A DNA stretch of 8,117 nt from Oscillospiraceae bacterium (lineage in GTDB: Bacteria; Bacillota; Clostridia; Oscillospirales; Ruminococcaceae): assembly GCA_031281115.1 (NCBI GenBank), contig JAITFV010000131.1, forward strand, positions 1 through 8,117, written 5' to 3'. Positions 1 through 5,882 of the stretch are shown here, in pieces. Under the pieces are notes generated by a model. That model did no database searches, was not told the DNA's origin, and worked only from the letters and a program-made list of their open reading frames with translations. Each line of letters opens with the position of its first letter. Position 1 is the stretch's first letter. Made by a program: the position numbers and the translations under genes.

Positions 1-211
1 AGCTGGTCTTGCCAATTAGTCCGGCACTCCCTTTTAGGCTATGCGCAAGCCTGTGGGCGAGCTTGGTGTCGCCTATAGCTGCCGCTTCGGCGATTTGTGA
101 ATGTACATTTTTGTTGTTCTTGACAAAATTGACGCGCAGTTTTTTATGAAGCTCTTCATCATTTTCATGTTCATTTATGGATGAAATGCTTATGGGCTTA
201 AGGTATTTTTG
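1..211 (-). pseudogene. In-frame Hpt continuation of the membrane hybrid kinase beyond its stop (runs off window)
   Basis: Seventy codons following the TAA stay open in the same frame and encode a linker, then LRVNFVKNN, then GDTKLAHRLAHSLKGSAGL. This is the Hpt phosphotransfer motif, with the candidate phosphoacceptor His at codon 43-41. The paralog has LAHRLAHTLKGSAGM at the same place. No in-frame ATG or Shine-Dalgarno sequence is present in the visible part, so separate translation is unlikely. The segment is either dead coding sequence after a recent nonsense mutation or is expressed by readthrough. Its own end lies outside the window. Confidence 0.8.
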
Positions 212-214
212 TTA
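212..214 (-). other. In-frame nonsense codon TAA separating REC from Hpt in the membrane kinase
   Basis: The minus strand reads TCG CAG GAG TTG TGG CGC ATA TAA CAA AAA TAC CTT. The paralog reads CAG GAA TTA TGG CGG ATT CTA CTG AAG TA at the same place, giving QELWRILLKYL. The stop replaces a Leu position, most simply through TTA to TAA. The frame is unchanged on both sides, so an indel does not explain it. Confidence 0.93.
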
Positions 215-2608
215 TATGCGCCACAACTCCTGCGATGTAAACGGTTTGCCAAGGCAGTCAGGCATTCCAAGCTTCGTGTATTTTTCCAGCTCACTGGTCA
301 TAACGTTCGCGGTGAGCGCTATGATTGGAGTGCCCGTTTTTAGGTCTGCAATTTTTTGCGCGGCTTCCATCCCATCCATAACCGGCATGAACATATCCAT
401 GAAAATCAATTCAAAGGGCTTTTTGCCTTCTTTTATACGCTCCTGTACCATATCAACGCCGATTTTACCGTTATCCGCTACTGCGGCTCTGATTCCTACA
501 CGCATAAGATGCTCACAAATAACCTCCTGGTTCATAGGGTTATCGTCACATACCAAAACGAAAGCGTCAAAATAAGGCTTTTTAAGAAGAGTAAAATCTT
601 CGCAACCGGAAAGTTCCTCGTCGGATTCCACTGTTTCAAACGTTATTTCAAAACTGAACGTACTGCCGATACCGGGTGAACTCCCCGCTTGTAATTGCCC
701 GCCCATTAACTCTACTATATTCTTGACAATTGCAAGCCCGAGCCCGCTTCCGCCGTAATTGCGCGTTGTGCTGGAATCAGCCTGTATAAACGGTTCAAAA
801 ATCTTTTCAATTTGCTCGGAACTCATGCCTATTCCTTCATCTTTTACTTCAAAATACAGCACCGAATTCCTGTTATCTGAACTCTTTACTGTAGACGAAA
901 GCCGAACTGTTCCGGTTTCGGTGAATTTTACGGCGTTTGACAGAAGGTTCATAAGAACCTGATACAATCTTACCTGGTCCCCCACTAACTTTTTGCCGGG
1001 CGGTTGTTCTGCGTAGACACTAAGGTCTAAACCTTTTTCTTTAACAGCGGGCAGAACGACTGACTGGCAGCGCACGAAAACATCATGTAAACTGAACGGT
1101 GCGTACTCTAATTCCATTTTACCCGATTCGATTTTTGAAATATCAAGGATATCGTTTATAATCCGCAGCAGCCAACCGGTGCTGCCGGTAATTTTACCCA
1201 AATAATCTTTGACCTGAGGCATATTGTTGCAATCTAAAGCAAGCTCGGCGAACCCCATGATGCTGTTCATGGGTGTGCGGATTTCATGGCTCATAGTCGC
1301 TAAAAACTCTGATTTCGCCCGGTTTGCAAGCTCGGCAGTAACTTGCGCATCTTTCAGATTATGCGTCATGTCAATGAGATGCTTCCATACTTTTTGCGTT
1401 GTTCGCGCCAGTTCGCCGATTTCATCGTTACGAGTAATGCCGTAAATGCTGTTTTCATCGCTGTCGGACACGGATACACTGCGAGTAAGCTGTGTCAGCG
1501 GGCTGAAAACCAACTGCCGCATTATCAAAGAATTTACCGCTATATAAATTAATAACGCAAAAATTAAAACAGTAACTAACGGCAGAATATTTCCGACATT
1601 AAACAACGCACCCGAGTTATAAAAAGTGATTATCATCCAGTTCGTGTTAGGAATCGGAGCAATCGACAGATACCTGTAGCTGTCGCCTGAAAGCTTAATA
1701 ACCTCCGGTTCCGTTCTGCCGTAAAAGATAACCGGATTTCTTTGATAATTGTTTATGGCAGAAATAAAATTGTTGTCCGAATTTATGGTCAAAATGTGAT
1801 TTTCTTCCCAGGCGTAGGGGTTGTAGGCACTGATAAGATTGGGTTCCGGCACAGTACTGTCCATTTGTATGATTCCCCTGTGGTCTATGACAAACCCTCT
1901 CACGCGGGTACTGTCGTGCAAACCGAACATATCATTGAAGATTTCGTCATACTGTACAGCTGAACATAATACGCCCACGATTTTTCCGTCTTGCTCCACC
2001 TTATGGTTTATCCACAAACGGCGGGTATTCGTAAATTTGCAGATTTCCGTATTTAAGGTAAAATCAAAAGTCGAACTGATAGTGTTAAAGAACCACTGGT
2101 CATATGGAACATTCCGGTCAAGCGTATTAGGCAGACTGTCCGGGTCATTTTCATCTTTAAGTATAGGCGAAAACTGCTCAAAAGCAGTATCGCTTTCAAT
2201 CAAGTATTCGTGCATTGAATCCAGCATGGCGAAATGCGAGCTGCCTATTTGCAACATTTCGACATAGAGCATCATTTCCTGATAAGCCGCAGCTTTTTTC
2301 TCAAGGTTTTCCTCATCGGTAAACCATTCGATTATTTTCTCAGAACGCGACATATGCTGAACTAACGAAAGCTCCTCGTTTAAATGCGTACTGAATATAT
2401 TCACTGAATCCATAGTGTAAAAACGCACATAATCGACAGACGCGGCATCTACTAAACTGCTGATTAAAAAACTGCACACCGCGATTGTAATTGTCAGAAT
2501 TAAAACAGTGAATAATATATTTAGATTTTTAAAGCGCGCAGCAAGTCTGCTTTTGCTTTTCCTGTTCTTTTCACCCTCAGGAATATCTGCTTTCACAGGA
2601 CGACCCAT
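212..2608 (-). CDS. Membrane hybrid histidine kinase with dCache-like sensor, HAMP, HisKA, HATPase and REC; stops before Hpt
   Basis: Sensor kinase of 798 residues up to an in-frame TAA. After a basic N-terminus come TM1 (about 30-53), a roughly 285-residue extracytoplasmic sensor that looks like a double Cache domain (weak by-eye call; RGFVIDHRGIIQMD at 237-250 and LSIAPIPNTNWMIITF at 314-329 are typical), and TM2 (about 341-363). A HAMP domain follows (about 364-415, with SPLTQLT and NDEIGEL). HisKA has ATMSHEIRTP with His441 (codon 1288-1286). HATPase has Asn558, DEGIGM (590-595) and GGSGLGLA (619-626). The receiver has CDD (687-689), phosphoacceptor Asp738 (codon 397-395), Thr766 and Lys788. 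The frame stops at TAA 214-212 directly after the receiver, but homology to the Hpt region of the paralog continues beyond it. As written, phosphate can reach Asp738, with no cis Hpt to take it further. The gene probably shares a transcript with the lipoprotein just upstream, a plausible ligand-binding partner. Confidence 0.92.
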   Translation of the reverse strand: MGRPVKADIPEGEKNRKSKSRLAARFKNLNILFTVLILTITIAVCSFLISSLVDAASVDYVRFYTMDSVNIFSTHLNEELSLVQHMSRSEKIIEWFTDEENLEKKAAAYQEMMLYVEMLQIGSSHFAMLDSMHEYLIESDTAFEQFSPILKDENDPDSLPNTLDRNVPYDQWFFNTISSTFDFTLNTEICKFTNTRRLWINHKVEQDGKIVGVLCSAVQYDEIFNDMFGLHDSTRVRGFVIDHRGIIQMDSTVPEPNLISAYNPYAWEENHILTINSDNNFISAINNYQRNPVIFYGRTEPEVIKLSGDSYRYLSIAPIPNTNWMIITFYNSGALFNVGNILPLVTVLIFALLIYIAVNSLIMRQLVFSPLTQLTRSVSVSDSDENSIYGITRNDEIGELARTTQKVWKHLIDMTHNLKDAQVTAELANRAKSEFLATMSHEIRTPMNSIMGFAELALDCNNMPQVKDYLGKITGSTGWLLRIINDILDISKIESGKMELEYAPFSLHDVFVRCQSVVLPAVKEKGLDLSVYAEQPPGKKLVGDQVRLYQVLMNLLSNAVKFTETGTVRLSSTVKSSDNRNSVLYFEVKDEGIGMSSEQIEKIFEPFIQADSSTTRNYGGSGLGLAIVKNIVELMGGQLQAGSSPGIGSTFSFEITFETVESDEELSGCEDFTLLKKPYFDAFVLVCDDNPMNQEVICEHLMRVGIRAAVADNGKIGVDMVQERIKEGKKPFELIFMDMFMPVMDGMEAAQKIADLKTGTPIIALTANVMTSELEKYTKLGMPDCLGKPFTSQELWRI

Positions 2609-2618
2609 ATTAAACCGT

Positions 2619-2626
2619 CTCCCTCT
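2619..2626 (-). promoter_or_regulatory. Ribosome binding site of the membrane hybrid kinase
   Basis: The minus strand reads AGAGGGAG, ending 10 bases before the ATG at 2608-2606. It lies in the 26-bp gap after the lipoprotein stop codon. This fixes the start just ahead of a basic N-terminus and the first membrane helix, and supports an operon with the lipoprotein gene. Confidence 0.65.
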
Positions 2627-2634
2627 TGTAAATA

Positions 2635-3516
2635 TTATTTGATTAAATCATTCATCCTTAAAAAGTTTTCCGCTACATCTCTCGGATAATCACCGTTTAC
2701 ATTAACCATATAATTTAAGTCGCGCATAACCTCGTCAGTCAGCAAGCCTACGAGCTTATCGAGTATTTCTAACAGCTCGGGATATTTTTCCGCCGTTTCG
2801 TCCCGAATGATGATTGCTCCGTGATACGGCGGGAAAAATTGTTTGTCGTCCTCCAATACTACAAGGTTAGATTCGAGCAGCATTCCGTCAGTGGAATAAA
2901 CCTCAAGAACTTGAATTTCATCATAAGCAAGCGCTTGATAATGTAAAATGGGGTCAACAACTCTTTCTTCCTTGAAAGCCATATCATATACAATTTTTAA
3001 ATTTGGAAGACCGTCATGCCTGCTAAAGAATTCTGCAAAGCCGCCAAGTACAAAATCCGACGACACCCTTGCTAAGTCTGAGATTGTTCTGAGGTCGTAT
3101 TCCGCAGCGGTATCGGCTCTCACCGCTAAAGCAAATGTATTATTGAAGCCGAGCGGTTCAAGCATGCGCAGATTATATCTTTCGATTAATTCTCTTGTTG
3201 AGATTTCATGAATCTCTTCGTAGCTTTTTGTATCGGAAAATTTCAGATAACTGCCGTATACGGTCCCGGTATACTCTGCGTACAGGTCAACGGCTCCGGT
3301 TCTCGTAGCGGCAAAAAGAACATCTGATGCTAAATCGTTTTTATACGTAACGGTTATGTTCGTATTATCTTCAATAAGCAGCGTAAGCATATATCCTAAA
3401 ATATACTGCTCTGTAAAATCCTTTGCGCCTACCACAATATTTTCGTTTTTCTGCGAACAGCCCGCGAACATTCCGCAGATAACCAACAGCACCATAAATA
3501 GCTTTAGCTTTCTCAT
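2635..3516 (-). CDS. OpuCC/ProX-type quaternary-amine substrate-binding lipoprotein (orphan)
   Basis: Predicted extracytoplasmic lipoprotein of 293 residues that binds glycine betaine, choline or a similar solute. A charged N-terminus (MRKLK), hydrophobic stretch 6-18 and lipobox FAGC place the lipidated Cys at residue 20. The mature part is recognisable as the OpuAC (PF04069) OpuCC/OsmF/ProX type: VVGAKDFTEQYILGYML (28-44), DLYAEYTGT (77-85), EPLGFNNTFALAV (120-132), VYSTDG (206-211) and LEDDKQFFPPYHGA (221-234). Aromatic residues such as Tyr79, Tyr82 and Tyr207 lie in motifs that commonly shape the cation-binding cage; the exact ligand cannot be read from sequence. The length is normal and it ends at TAA 2637-2635. 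No cognate permease or ATPase gene adjoins it. It lies between two hybrid kinases, 26 bases upstream of the membrane kinase and probably co-transcribed with it, which suggests a sensory role presenting ligand to that kinase. A transporter encoded elsewhere is the alternative. Confidence 0.92.
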   Translation of the reverse strand: MRKLKLFMVLLVICGMFAGCSQKNENIVVGAKDFTEQYILGYMLTLLIEDNTNITVTYKNDLASDVLFAATRTGAVDLYAEYTGTVYGSYLKFSDTKSYEEIHEISTRELIERYNLRMLEPLGFNNTFALAVRADTAAEYDLRTISDLARVSSDFVLGGFAEFFSRHDGLPNLKIVYDMAFKEERVVDPILHYQALAYDEIQVLEVYSTDGMLLESNLVVLEDDKQFFPPYHGAIIIRDETAEKYPELLEILDKLVGLLTDEVMRDLNYMVNVNGDYPRDVAENFLRMNDLIK

Positions 3517-3520
3517 AAGC

Positions 3521-3526
3521 CCTCCT
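3521..3526 (-). promoter_or_regulatory. Ribosome binding site of the substrate-binding lipoprotein gene
   Basis: The minus strand reads AGGAGG followed by GCTT and then the ATG at 3516-3514. This is a full consensus match at a slightly short spacing of four bases. It supports the chosen start and predicts strong translation, as expected for an abundant binding protein. Confidence 0.85.
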
Positions 3527-3546
3527 AATTTCCAAAATATATACCG

Positions 3547-3583
3547 GACCTTTCCGCTAACTCTCCAAACGAGCGGAAAGGTC
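3547..3583 (-). other. 12-bp-stem hairpin between kinase and lipoprotein genes
   Basis: The arms GACCTTTCCGCT (3547-3558) and AGCGGAAAGGTC (3572-3583) are perfect complements around a 13-nt loop. The hairpin begins 6 nt after the TGA of the split kinase and ends upstream of the lipoprotein RBS. On the minus strand the trailing sequence is CGGTATATATTTTGG, which has only a delayed, interrupted U run. It may be a weak or partial terminator, or an intercistronic processing or stabilising element that sets lipoprotein expression apart from that of the kinase. Confidence 0.6.
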
Positions 3584-3589
3584 TGCTGC

Positions 3590-4408
3590 TCACAATTCTT
3601 TTGTAAGCATAAATTTCTTTTCCTTTAATTCGGCAAGTTTTTTCGCCGCAGATTCAAAATCATAATCTTCAATTAAACGCACAAGTTCCTCTGTTCCGGG
3701 AACAGCGCGGATTTCTCCGAGCAATGCCGTACATTCAGGGTTTATATTTTCCAGCATCGGTTCTAATTTTTCAAAAAGTGCCAGTGTTTGTTCAGCGTTT
3801 AGAGGCTGTACTTTTTTCTGCTGCTTTTTATCAAGCAAAGGCCGGAACTCTTCTATAACCTGTTCAAACTCGGTTTTAAGCAGATTCATCTTTGTTTCCC
3901 AAATGGAGGCAACCCCTTCTCTAAGCAGCATCTCTATCTCGGCGGCAGCGTTTTTCAGTCCGGTTTTCCCAACCATGCCGGCGCTCCCTTTCAGAGTATG
4001 CGCTAATCTGTGGGCGAGCTTCATGTCTCCTGTTGTAACGGCTTCGGTAATTTCATTATACATAGTTTTATTATTTTTTATGAAATTAATACGTAATTTT
4101 TCCTGCAAGTCATCATTCCCCTCATTCTCGTCTGCAGGGATGCTTTTTGAAGGTGTTAAATACTTCAGTAGAATCCGCCATAATTCCTGAGACGTGAAAG
4201 GTTTCCCTAAATAATCGTGCATTCCGTATTTTTTATATTTTTCCAGTTCGCTTGCCATTATATTTGCCGTCACCGCTACTATAGGGGTTTTTGTATCTAA
4301 TGCTATGATTTTTGTTGCTGCCTCCATTCCGTCCATGACCGGCATGAATATGTCCATAAGAATCAAGTCAAAGGGTTTTTCGCCCTTTTCTATCCGCGCT
4401 TGAATCAT
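3590..4408 (-). CDS. C-terminal fragment of the split hybrid kinase (rest of REC, Hpt, helical tail)
   Basis: This is the distal part of the kinase gene above, in the same frame. The first available ATG (4408-4406) lies 12 bases after the TAA but has no Shine-Dalgarno sequence, so independent initiation is doubtful; restart coupled to termination is possible. The fragment carries the receiver from helix 2 onward: phosphoacceptor Asp19 in LILMDIFMPVMDGMEA (codon 4354-4352), Thr47 and Lys69 in LGKPF. It lacks the first beta strand with the acidic Asp pair, so it cannot be a complete receiver alone. An Hpt domain (about 100-190) follows, with His137 in LAHTLKGSAG (codon 4000-3998). A charged helical tail runs to TGA 3592-3590. 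The downstream lipoprotein gene starts 73 bases later. It is most likely part of one 721-residue gene with a recent nonsense mutation, or one that is read through, and not a gene of its own. Confidence 0.75.
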   Translation of the reverse strand: MIQARIEKGEKPFDLILMDIFMPVMDGMEAATKIIALDTKTPIVAVTANIMASELEKYKKYGMHDYLGKPFTSQELWRILLKYLTPSKSIPADENEGNDDLQEKLRINFIKNNKTMYNEITEAVTTGDMKLAHRLAHTLKGSAGMVGKTGLKNAAAEIEMLLREGVASIWETKMNLLKTEFEQVIEEFRPLLDKKQQKKVQPLNAEQTLALFEKLEPMLENINPECTALLGEIRAVPGTEELVRLIEDYDFESAAKKLAELKEKKFMLTKEL

Positions 4409-4420
4409 GTCAACACCGAT

Positions 4421-4423
4421 TTA
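4421..4423 (-). other. In-frame nonsense codon TAA splitting the cytoplasmic hybrid kinase
   Basis: The minus-strand codons read GCG GAA AAC GGT TAA ATC GGT GTT GAC ATG. In the tandem paralog the same place reads GCG GAT AAC GGT AAA ATC GGC GTT GAT ATG, so a conserved Lys codon AAA has become TAA by one base change. The frame is the same on both sides of the stop, which excludes an indel. It falls between beta strand 2 and helix 2 of the second receiver. Confidence 0.95.
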
Positions 4424-5755
4424 ACCGTTTTCCGCTACAACTGTCCGGATTCCCACACGTGTAAGATGTTCGCAAATTACTTCCTGGTTCATTATATTAT
4501 CATCGCATACCAAAACAAATGCATCAAAATACGGTCTTTTAAGCAAAGTGAATTCTGTTTGTTCGGAATTATTTTTATCGGAATCTACAGTTTCAAATAT
4601 AACCTCAAAGCTGAATGTACTGCCGATACCGGGAGCGCTTTCCACCGATAATTTACCGCCCATTAACTCCACAATATTTTTAGTTATTGCAAGCCCGAGC
4701 CCTGTGCCGCCGTAATTGCGCGTTGTGCCGGAGTCTGCCTGCGTGAACGGTTCAAATATTTTTTGTAATTGCTCGGGATTCATTCCAATCCCGCTGTCCT
4801 CCACCTCGAAATATACTGTTGCACTGCCTTTTTCTGTATTTTTAATTGACGAAGAAATTTTAATTGTTCCCGTATCGGTAAATTTTACGGCATTGAACAA
4901 AAGATTCATCAACACCTGATATAACCTTATAGAGTCACCCAAAAGCCTTTTACCGGCGATTGGCTCCATATAAATCTTAAAGTCAAGATTTTTTTCTTTA
5001 GTACCCGGAAGAACGACCGACTGGCAGCGTGAGAATACGTCGTGCAGGTCGAAAGGTTCGTAATCTAATTCCATTTTTCCCGACTCGATTTTAGAAATGT
5101 CAAGAATATCGTTTACAATGCGCAAAAGCCATCCTGTACTGTTTGTAATTTTGTGCAGATAATCCTTAATTTGAGGCATGGTATCACTGCTAAGCGCAAG
5201 CTCTGCAAACCCCATAATGCTGTTCATCGGGGTGCGTATTTCATGACTCATGGTTGCTATAAATTCAGACTTCGCCCGGCTCGCAAGCTCGGCGATTTCT
5301 GCCCTGCGCATCTCTTTTGCTACTTCGTCCACCATGTTCTCTAAAGTGTCCGAGTAGTCTTTTGCGGCAGCCTGAACACGTTTATGAAGAATTTGGTTTG
5401 AAATGCGTTTTAACAGCAAAGGTCCGGAAAAAGGTTTTGTTATATAATCCACCGCACCTAAGCTGAAGCCTTTTTTTTCGCTTTCCTCGTCGCTTTTGGA
5501 TGTAAGAAACATTACGGGAATATCTTCATAGCGCGCATCGGCTTTCAGCTTTGCGATGGTTTCAAAGCCGTCCATCTCCGGCATTTCCACATCCAAAAGG
5601 ATTACGTCGGGTATATAATGTTCGAGATTCTCGAAAAGAATGGCAGCTGACTGAACGGTATAAACCTTGTAGTATGGCTGAAGAAGGCTTTTTCCTTGAT
5701 TCAAGGTAGCCATATTATCATCAACTAAAATTACTTTATGCCGGGTATTCTCCAT
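4421..5755 (-). CDS. Cytoplasmic hybrid histidine kinase, N-terminal part (REC-HisKA-HATPase-partial REC), cut by in-frame TAA
   Basis: This is the 444-residue 5' part of a hybrid kinase. There is no signal peptide or membrane segment, so it should act in the cytoplasm. The N-terminal receiver (about 6-120) has VDD (11-13), phosphoacceptor Asp55 in LLDVEMPEMDG, Thr85 and Lys107. A helical linker (about 120-160) follows. HisKA has ATMSHEIRTPMNSIMGFAEL with His171 (codon 5245-5243). HATPase has Asn288 in the N box, DSGIGM (320-325), a FEPF motif (334-337) and GGTGLGLA (349-356). The second receiver starts with VCDDN (416-420) and breaks off after beta strand 2 at the TAA 4423-4421, before its phosphoacceptor Asp. 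From about residue 155 it closely resembles the kinase at 212-2608. The start is supported by GGAGGT. As written, the protein keeps kinase activity and its N-terminal receiver but lacks a complete second relay. Readthrough would give one protein of 721 residues. Confidence 0.88.
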   Translation of the reverse strand: MENTRHKVILVDDNMATLNQGKSLLQPYYKVYTVQSAAILFENLEHYIPDVILLDVEMPEMDGFETIAKLKADARYEDIPVMFLTSKSDEESEKKGFSLGAVDYITKPFSGPLLLKRISNQILHKRVQAAAKDYSDTLENMVDEVAKEMRRAEIAELASRAKSEFIATMSHEIRTPMNSIMGFAELALSSDTMPQIKDYLHKITNSTGWLLRIVNDILDISKIESGKMELDYEPFDLHDVFSRCQSVVLPGTKEKNLDFKIYMEPIAGKRLLGDSIRLYQVLMNLLFNAVKFTDTGTIKISSSIKNTEKGSATVYFEVEDSGIGMNPEQLQKIFEPFTQADSGTTRNYGGTGLGLAITKNIVELMGGKLSVESAPGIGSTFSFEVIFETVDSDKNNSEQTEFTLLKRPYFDAFVLVCDDNIMNQEVICEHLTRVGIRTVVAENG

Positions 5756-5762
5756 CGCTTAT

Positions 5763-5768
5763 ACCTCC
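5763..5768 (-). promoter_or_regulatory. Ribosome binding site of the 5755 kinase gene
   Basis: The minus strand reads GGAGGT, with eight to nine bases before the ATG at 5755-5753. This strong Shine-Dalgarno match at normal spacing fixes the start of the cytoplasmic hybrid kinase. Confidence 0.8.
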
Positions 5769-5777
5769 GTATTTTCT

Positions 5778-5783
5778 ATTATA
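5778..5783 (-). promoter_or_regulatory. Possible -10 element (TATAAT) upstream of the 5755 kinase gene
   Basis: The minus strand reads a perfect TATAAT here, which would start transcription near 5771, just upstream of the GGAGG ribosome binding site. The best -35 candidate, TTCCAA at a 16-nt spacing (5805-5800), matches TTGACA at only three positions and lies inside the 14-bp-arm palindrome. The resulting leader would be only about 16 nt. In AT-rich intergenic DNA a TATAAT can occur by chance, so this is tentative. If real, the palindrome would overlap the -35 region and could act as an operator. Confidence 0.3.
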
Positions 5784-5790
5784 GTTAGTT

Positions 5791-5882
5791 AAATTTAGAT
5801 TGGAATGAATCCAATCTAAATTTTCGCTCGCTACGCGGCGAGTTGCGGTTTCACCGCAACCATAGTCGTTTTAAACGACTAT
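5791..5882. repeat. Cluster of four tandem inverted repeats between two kinase genes
   Basis: Four inverted repeats sit almost end to end. Arms of 14 bp (AAATTTAGATTGGA at 5791-5804, complement at 5810-5823) flank a 5-nt loop. Arms of 5 bp (5827-5831 and 5838-5842) flank a 6-nt loop. Arms of 8 bp (GTTGCGGT at 5842-5849, ACCGCAAC at 5853-5860) flank a 3-nt loop. Arms of 10 bp (ATAGTCGTTT at 5862-5871, complement at 5873-5882) flank a single base. All arms match perfectly. The last palindrome contains the TAG stop (5881-5879) of the upstream kinase. None is followed by a clear U tract on the minus strand, so this is not a textbook intrinsic terminator, although mRNA 3'-end stabilisation or weak termination is possible. 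The density of perfect palindromes resembles a dispersed palindromic element (REP- or MITE-like). That identity is inference from one copy. Confidence 0.8.

Noticed and set aside
177..2267. Plus-strand open frames opposite the membrane kinase
   Set aside because: They lie antisense to well-supported kinase codons, resemble no family I recognise and lack convincing ribosome binding sites.
2635..3516. Component of a complete OpuC/ProU transport operon
   Set aside because: The adjacent genes on both sides are kinases, and no ATPase or permease gene is present in the window.
212..4423. Reassigned genetic code with TAA as a sense codon
   Set aside because: Only two in-frame TAA codons occur in the coding sequence of the window, the intact 745-residue kinase has none, and the lipoprotein gene ends at a TAA exactly where its family normally ends. 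Selenocysteine uses TGA and pyrrolysine TAG, so neither explains these sites.
4406..4423. Frameshift or programmed slippage as the cause of the split kinase
   Set aside because: Both parts are in the same frame with conserved codons directly on either side of the TAA; no indel or slippery run is needed.
5791..5823. Intrinsic terminator after the upstream kinase
   Set aside because: The stem is perfect but AT-rich, and on the minus strand it is followed by AACTAACT and not a U tract; it is kept only as an inverted repeat.
5791..5882. CRISPR array or tRNA/riboswitch
   Set aside because: The palindromes differ from each other and have no regular spacers, and no cloverleaf or known riboswitch core was recognised.
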